Origin: Hippasteria phrygiana
Taxonomy: Eukaryota; Echinodermata; Asteroidea; Valvatida; Goniasteridae
Length of the DNA stretch: 64,000 bases
Assembly (NCBI GenBank): GCA_037893225.1
Contig: JAZGUH010000723.1
Coordinates: forward strand, 868,001-932,000
Direction of reading: 5' to 3'
The first letter of the stretch is position 1, and every line of letters begins with the position of its first letter. The notes under the pieces were generated by a model that was given only the letters and a program-made list of their open reading frames with translations, searched no databases and was not told the DNA's origin. The position numbers and the translations under genes were made by a program. Below are positions 52,580 to 61,500 of this stretch, in pieces.

Positions 52580-55500
52580 GTAAGAGTAAAGGGTTAGGAA
52601 AGTATTCTCACTGAACCGTACGAAGATCGTTGTGGGTGTTGCCGTGAGATTAGAAACAAAGTTTTGTTGAGCGTGTACGAAAATGTTGGGTTCGTCGGGG
52701 TCAAAGGTTAGGAAAGATGAGGTGGGCAGGGCTGGTTCAGCGTAAATTTTAGTCACTTTATGAAACACTGAGTAACGTTAGGCTAGTATTGCACATGCCT
52801 AAAATATTGGATGATATCGATAATTGGGAGAGTGGCTGGTCACGTGAGAGGGTTTAGCCAATAGGGAAAAAGAGTACATTTACATGGAGTCAGATTAGTC
52901 CGAGTAACTTGGACCCTTCATATCGCCTTTTTTAACATTTGGACATGATCTGGCGATAGTAGGGTCCAAGTCGATTGCACAATAGAGAATGGCCAAAAAT
53001 TCAATCCCCCAAAAAACATCAGAATTCAACCTTACAATGGCCACCAAAATACTAGATACGCCACCACCTGACCAAGTGGAGTTCCATGATCAGATGAATG
53101 TACCAAGGTTTAATTAACATCCAAATAAAAAGTGAAATTTTACCGTTTAATTCCCAGAGACCCCCGCAGAACATGTCTTTTCGCTTTTTTGAAGTTCAAA
53201 AAGTGACTCCTCCATCTTGCATGACGTACGTCACCCTGATGCGCAGAGCCCGCATGCACCGCCCGACAACCTGCCGGCGACTGTTTCGCGAGTGGTAAAA
53301 CGGTCGCTGTACGTGTTCGTGTGTAGATCATAGAGTTATACATGTAGCATGTGTAGTATATTGATTCGAGGTTGCACGCGCGTCATGAGGTAGGAAATTC
53401 TTCACGAAACAGTCGCCGGCATAAACAGGTTGTCGCGCGGTGCATGCTAGTCTTGGTTCCAAGACATCCTTAGCGCGGTGCGACGTACAGCGAGCACGGC
53501 AGCGCCCTATAGCTACACAAACACAAACACACGCCTTGGCGAGAGGGCGCTGTCGGCCGGCCGTGCGCGCTATACGTCGCACCGCTAAGAACGTCTTGTA
53601 ACCTAGACTAGGTGCATGCGGGCGCTGCGCATCAGGGTGACGTACGTCATGCAAGATGGAGGAGTCACTTTTTGAACTTCAAAAAAGCGAAAAGACATGT
53701 TCTGCGGGGGTCTCTGGGAATTAAACGGTAAAATTTCACTTTTTATTTGGATGTAAAGTAAACCTTGGTAAATTCATCTGATCATGGAACTCCACTTGGT
53801 CAGGTGGTGGCGTATCAAGTATATTGGTGGCCGTTGTAAGGTTGAATTCTAATGTTTTTTGGGGGGATTGAATTTTTGGCCATTCTCTATTGTGCAATCG
53901 ACTTGGACCCTACTATCGCCAGATCATGTCCAAATGGTAAAAAAGGCGATATGAAGGGTCCAAGTTACTCGGACTAGAGTCAGATACCGGGTCAAATTGG
54001 GAGCATCCATCAGATTGCTCTGATGCCTGTTTTTTTGTGGCGTGTGGCATTGATGAAAGCTAACGTCTACCTAGCCCTAGAAGGACACCATGATATGGTG
54101 TCCTAGCGCACAAGACTGCAAACCAGTCCTATGCTAGAAACCGAGGTTCAAAAATCACACTTTACCTGCATAAATATTCTTGGCATCATCTCCGTCCACA
54201 GTTCAACAGCCCATCTCCCCGGTAGGATAGAAATATTCCTCCAAGAATGTCAAGAACAGGAGATATTTGCGGCTCAAAATCGTCTCCACGCGATGCTGAC
54301 TTCACAAACACGAGGAGTAATAATACCTTGTCCGCACGTCTTGAACGTTTATCAACAACAGAGGGGGCAATTTACCGGCGGCCACCGCACGCCGCGTGCG
54401 CCGCGGCTGTACGCGGCGACTGTAAATTGCGCCCTCTGTTGATGAACGTTCTGGATGTGGATATTGCTTCTAGGGCTAACATCCACCTTCCCCTCCCCCT
54501 TGTCCAGGTCCATGATATAGGCCCCAATAGTCACGGCCCTGTGCCAAGTTGTGGAACTCCCTCCCTGAACAATCTTTTCCTTCTCTATTTCAATTTGACA
54601 AGTCTGCATTTATTTCAAGAGCAATTTGAATAGACACCTTTCAGCCCGGTAGCTTGTAGTCGGACACATTTTAGCTGGAGCTGTTGTACCCATATTGACT
54701 TTTCTTTTCTTATTATAATCTTTTTCGCTTATTCCTATTTTTCCAATTTGCCTTCACCTTGAGAGGCTTTACACCTTGTTTGGCTGTACTCAATAAAAAA
54801 AAATAATAATAAATAAATATATAAATAAATAAAATAAAATAAAATAATATAAAATAAAATAAAAAGTTCTTTTTTAATGCCTAACGTCTTTTCACCATGT
54901 TCACGGTATGACAGAAATTGGACTCTGTGCCCCCAGGGTCTTTTGGGAAGGAAGTGTCCTACATTCACTACCAAGCCGTTTTTTAAAAATATATTTATAA
55001 ATTTGTTTACATTTATATTTATTTTTTATATATATGTTTTTGTTGTCCCTTGCAGTCGGGTAGTGGTACTGGGCTGCTTATGTCAGTCATCCGAACACTT
55101 TCAGCAAGGTGAGTGGGCAACATCTAGTTTAGTTAATTAGAAGAGGCTTTTGTTTAATTAGAAGAGGCTCTTTCCCGATGTACATGTGAAGCACTGTATA
55201 CTCGGTGCTTTCCGATCCGAGAGCCTGTGGGAAAATTCACATGCTTACTCGGGTGGGACTCGAACCCACGACCTCCTGCTAACTAGTGCAGATGTCTTAA
55301 CCACTCAGATGTCTGACCCCGGCAAGCTCGGTGGTTGATCAACCACAAAGCTTGCCGGGGTCAGACATCTGCGCTAGTAAGCAGGAGGTCGTGTGTTCGA
55401 GCCCTACTCGAGGAAGCTTGTGATTTTTTTCCACAGGCTCTCGGAAAGCACTTGGCATTACAGTGCTTCATACACTTCGTCGGAAATGGGCAATTTTTGT

Positions 55501-58500
55501 TTACATCATCCTGATGCAAATTCAATCTTCTGAACTTGTTAAGTGTTGATGTTTCTTCAGAAACAAATGGCTGTTCCTGTTGCATATCCACTTGTTGCAT
55601 TATGTAAATGAAGTAAAATGGATTTTGAAAATTGGTATTGTGGATCTTCTTATTCTTTTTAACTTTGTCCCTGCCTTCTTTAATTGCAGTGAGGACATAC
55701 ACCAGAGAGAAGTGGAGAAAGCCAAACTAGAGAAATCCTACAGGGATTGTGACAAAGAGCTGGATAAACTCATTACAGGTGCGTGCAATTTGCAGAACAA
55801 ACCTCTGAGATCTGGATATTAATTGACGAAGACCATTCTAACACCAGCAGCCAATTTCATAGAGTTGCTTAAGCATAGAGTTGTTTACTTAGCATAACAA
55901 CCACACCGAGTTTTGGCTGGTAACCTGATTTTACGAATGAAGGTTTTTGTGCTTAAGCAAATGTTGTGCTAAAGCAGCTCTATGAAATTGGCCCTAGGTT
56001 TTGAACACAAGTTGTGTTGGTTTTTTGCTAGGAACCATCCTCAGTCCTCCAAAATCCTCTGATTACCCTGCCCCAAAAAATGCATTCATCCTCAATCCTC
56101 CAAAATCCTCATGTGCTTTAAACACCGTTCATCCTCAATCCTCCAAAATCCTCTGCTTGAAACACCATTCATCCTCAATCCTCCAAAATCCTCTTTTAAA
56201 AAAAATACCATTCATCCTCAATCCTCCAAAATCCTCCTTGCTTGAAACACCATTCATCCTAAATCCTCATAAATCCTCTTTTTAACAAAAATACCATTCA
56301 TCCTCAATCCTCCATAATCCTCCAAAACTGCAAGGAGGATTTTGGAGGATTAAGGTGGGTTAGGGTTAATGGGAGGAGGCATGCAGATTTCCAATTTGAA
56401 ATGACCCTGTACTTGAGCAAAATGGTACCCCTGTTTTTCACATTGTGTAGCTGACAACTGTCCGGAACACAATTGACCAATTGCAGTTTGCAGTAGAATT
56501 GAATGATCACAGCTTGTGAAACGGTGTCCAATCATAGGAACTATAATTCGATGCCGAGCGCGAAATCATGCAAAATTTACCACACACAATTCCATACATG
56601 TAGTAGTCTAAGGGAGCAATAGGTCAGTTGTTAAATAAATATCACTGCCTTGATGCTGTAATAGACTGGTCACTGAGCCCCGGCTTTTGGCATATTGACA
56701 AGTCACAGCCGCACACACCACAAGTACATCACTCAGGGGTGAGATTTCTCCAGATTTTTCCTGATTTCAGTATTTTTGGTGAGACGCCTTCCAGATTTCC
56801 GGAATATTTTTTGGTCCTTAAATTGTTATCATTCCAAAATGACATCTGCAATCTAAAATGGTCTTCTTTTCATTCTAATGACCCTATTTTTTTGCAATTT
56901 TGAACCGTATCTTTTGGTAGAAAATGCAGTTTTTCATATGCATGATTTTTCAGCAAACTTCACACCTGGTCACTTTTTTCTGAGTTCTGATGGCTGTGAT
57001 TGGTCCATGCATTAACCCTCCTACTGTTATAACAATAGCAACCTATCAAAAAGAAACCAACCTCTTCCTCTCCCATAGCTTTTGTGTTACAACCTATTAC
57101 TCGATAGGTTTTGATAGATTGGGTAGTTGGCTCCATTTTGGCACCGAGAGCGGGATGGTTAATCCACTTAGTGGATTGGCGTATTTTCTTACACACAGAC
57201 ACCGTGTCGTTACTCATTCTGTCATACATTCAACTCTTCTCCCAGTCAACTATGACACACTCACCAAGACCATCCAAGCCTACAGCGCCATCTCCAGCCG
57301 CATCAAGTCGGCCCGCGAGCGCGTCAAGAGCCTCAAGTCGGACCTGCTGTCTTGCAAGGACCTGCTGCACTGCCGCAGGGATGAACTCCGCAAGCTCTGG
57401 CTGGACGGGATGGAACAGAAGCACGTGCTGACCCTGCTGGATCAGATGTGAGTTTAAAAAATGATAATCCTGCTGGACTTTTCACCTCTGGGCAATTCGG
57501 TCGATTCGCAACTCAGTGCGCCGGCAGCGGCAAGCCGAGAAAGGCAAATTTCGGGGTCGACATCACATCTATCGCATTGTATTAGATGGTGGTCAGTACA
57601 GCAGTATGGATTTTGCGCGAATGCGAGTGGATGAGTTAAAGCAATTTTTGACTAATCGGGGAATACCTTGTGCTGGAAAGAAGAGAGAGGAGTTGATAGA
57701 TTTAGCGGAGAAGGGGTGTAAGAAGTACAGTCGATGCATTGGCGATACCCACTTCCGGTTTTGCGATGTCGACTTTTTCCCATGATGCACTGCGTAATTT
57801 GGCCTCTCCCCGGCTTGCCGCTGGCGGCGCACCAAGTTGTGAATCGATCGAATTTCACAGCAACAGGGAAAAACTCGAAACAATTCGATGTTTTTTTTTA
57901 AGTTTGGATCGCATGTATTCTGGATAACCCTACCTCTCAGTTTTTGGTAAAAATAATATTTTTGAACATAGGGAGGACGAAGTGGGCGATTTCTCCAATG
58001 TTAGTGACGTAACGTCACCTACTACCGATTTGATGCAAGTCCTGCCTAGATTGCTAATTGATTTGAATTTGTTAATTTAAATGTTCAGGTCTGACCCCTA
58101 TGTGTTTAAAAAGACAGGTACGTTTGAAGGGAGTTCAACCAGTTTAGAAGACAGTTGGTGTTAACAGTACCCTTAAATACACCATGTCTTTTTTTGGTAA
58201 CGTTAGTGACGACCAATAAACTGAATGTTCAGAAAACAGGAACCAAAGTTCTGAGTTGTTCGTTGTGTCTCTTGGTAGGCCTCACCACCATTTTGTGTCG
58301 TGGCAGTTTTGCCTTAGATTGGTCAAAAGGCTTTGAAGCTGTGAGGGATGAAAGTGACTTGACAGTCTATAAATGTGACATTAGTGCCCCTCTTAAAGGA
58401 ACCATGCTTCTCAAATTTGCCGGATAGCATTTTATTTCAAAAATACATTCATTTATATGTATTAAATGTGAATTAAAAGCCAAACTGGTTCAAGTGAAGT

Positions 58501-61500
58501 TTTAGTGTGATTATTTGCCGCCCCAAAATTGCCCCCCCCTTTTTGGAATTTGTTGAGACTCAAATTGAGGGCGCTGTTCGTGACGTAGATCGAGGCACCG
58601 AAATTCATGAATGGACTCGATAGTCTGGACCCGTTAATGACGCCTGGGTGCGAGACGAGCATCAACGCATGTCCGCGTGGTGGGTACGCGTACCCGTACG
58701 GTATACGTATACGGCAGAGCACGTGTATAATATGTAGGGCCTACACGTACGTATACGTACACCAAGCTGTACACCCTTGTACTGTACGTGTACAAAATGT
58801 ATCCGCATGTACGTACACACTAGGTCTACACGTGCAATTTCGTACATTGTAAGTTGCAACAACTATACATCGAACTTACCCTGATTTTCTCCCTTTTAGC
58901 GACAGCTCCTCGGGGAATGGGCCGTTTAACTGCTTTCGCCTGTACCTTACCCACATCTGGGAACTTTGTTGGGATGACAGTGGACTTGAGCATATTTTTA
59001 ATGGCCATCCCAATGGAGTTGAAAATACCAGTATCGAAACACGACTGCTCAAAGTGGTCGCTACATAACGCTGAGAAGCTGCTGGGACCGGACCACTTCG
59101 CTCTTGTCACCCGACTTTCGCCGTCCAAATTCTCCGATATTTCGCATCAGTTGGAAATAAATGAAGGCTTACTCCATCCTTCGTTGTTTTGCTGCATCCA
59201 GCAGCCACACACCTTGTCGGCATGGCCGAAAAACGCTATATTTTGCTTAGATTTTGGACAAAGAATGTACACTCAATTTACGCGTGATGAATGGTGCTGG
59301 CTCGAGCAGAATATGTAATGTTCCTCGATCTACGTCACTCACTTATGTTAATGAGGGTCCCACTCAGGGGGCGGAGTAGCTTGGACAAACATTTTCAAAA
59401 AATGTTTTTTTCATATTTAATCTGGGAAATAATTGACTCTGGTAACAAAATATCATTGTCAAGATAATACTTTATTGTTTTAAGCAGGAATAATGCAATG
59501 TAAATCCTATATCATGGTTCCTTTAAAGGAAACTGGAATTGTTAGCTGTATTTTTAGTGAAAAAAACGACAGTGACGGGGAGCAAACTTAAGGGTTGCCC
59601 CAGGAGGGCCCTTCTGCCCCTCCCCTCTTCTCATAAACTGTGAAATTGCCCTCCAGAGCTTGCTTGTGACTGCCAATTTTCTGCCCTTATCCCCACAGTG
59701 AGGAGGTAAAGAACGTTCCCCAGCAACTGGATGGATTCTTGAAGGGCAGACACTACCTCCACGCCACCGAGCTTATCACCAAGACAGTGGCCCAGTTGGA
59801 GAGCGACCTCAAGGGCGTGGAAGCCCTCAGTGAACTCAAGATGGAGATGTTCAGTCGCAAGGAGGTGGGCAGAGATTTTCTTAAATGTTTTCTCATAAAC
59901 AGTATGAGTCAAAACAAGTGTATCATGAACAGTATAAGTCAAAACAAGTGTATGCGAAAAAATTGAATTTTCAAAGTAAACAAAGAAAATTGTCAGGGGC
60001 GGGATTTAAACCTGCGACCTCCGGAATACCATACCAGTGCTCTACCAACTGAGCTACCTTGCTCTATGTTGACTGTCTCCCAAATTGTCAGTCAGTTTCT
60101 TTGTTCGGGGGGGGGGGGGGTGCTAGACAGAAGTCATAAAGCCATAATGCCGTATAGGCAGGGATCACGCCCCAACTTTACAATACAACATGTGAAGCGA
60201 TATGAGGATACAACTTTTTCACTTATATTGCCAAACGAATCACAAGGGAAACTGACTTTAAGTTGAATGAATTTTCATACTGAACAAAGAAAGTGGCAGG
60301 AGCGGGATTTGAACCTGCGACATCCAAAATACCTCAACGGTGCTCTACCAACGGAGCTATCTTGTCCTACATTGGCAGTCTCCAAAATTGTCAATGTTTT
60401 GTTCGGAGGGCACAAGGAAAAACCATATAAATTGCACAGATAAGAGCTCTATACAAAAATACCCTGAAAAGTTCAGCACTCACCAGATATCTGTTGTTGC
60501 TCTTAGTCTGTTCTACAGATATTTTCATGGTAAATGTTCCACCGGCTTTGTCTAGCTTGGTTCCTCCAGTTAGGGTGTTTGAGTGTGAAACTCGGCTTTC
60601 CGCCTGTTCCCACCAATATACTCTAGCTATATATATATATTTAGAACAAAAAGCTATGCCAATAGCTTTTACCGTCATTCTGTACCTCTATGAAACTCTT
60701 TGCCTGGTGCAAGTTTCCCTTCATCGTACAACCTTTCCTGTTTCAAGAGGAATATTAATTCCTACCTCTTGTATTTTTTATTCTTTTTCTTTTTGTAGCA
60801 GCTTACGTTGAGTGGCTTTTAGCTTTGTTCAATTCGAACTTGCATTTTTTTTAAAGGCACTATTTTGTAAATTGATAAATTTTCAAAGTTTCTGTGTTAG
60901 TTTTTTTTTTTTTTTTTAGTTTTTCATTTACCTTTCCTCAAAGATAATTGTCCTATGTACTCGACGTTGGTTTATATCAATCCCCAGCACCTGCACAAGG
61001 TCTTGATCGAAGAACTGAGCCAGCACCTTTATGAGAAGTCAGCAGTCACCTTCCAGGTCAACTTCACCAGAGGAGGGTCGTTCCGTGGCTCTGCCCAGGA
61101 TGCGTCGCTGGCCATCAGCAAGAAGCAGACATTAATGGAGCTGGCAGCAGCCGCCAAGATGCAGAGAACATCCAGGGGGCATTCACATTCCTGTAAGTAT
61201 TGGGTGGTGGGGGGAAGGGTTCATTGTACCTTTTTCATGGCAACTGTAAAAGCAAGGGTACCGCAGCAACTTATCTCCACAAAGTACCGTTGTGGTCCAT
61301 TCCATTCCATTCCATTCCATTCCATTCCATTCCATTCCATTCCATTCCATTCCATTCCATTCCATTCCATTCCATTCCATCCCATTCCATCCCATTCCAT
61401 CCCATTCCATTCCATCCCATTCCATCCCATTCCATTCCATTCCATTCCATTATGATAACACAATTATTCAAAAGTGAAATTCTGATTCTCAGTGTGCAGT

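Noticed and set aside
59993..60366. Two tRNA-like sequences as functional tRNA genes
   Set aside because: The D and T arms are good but the acceptor stems do not pair. Two diverged neighbouring copies fit SINE heads better.
61183..61477. ORFs of HSIPF and NGMEW repeats
   Set aside because: They are readings of the CCATT satellite on both strands.
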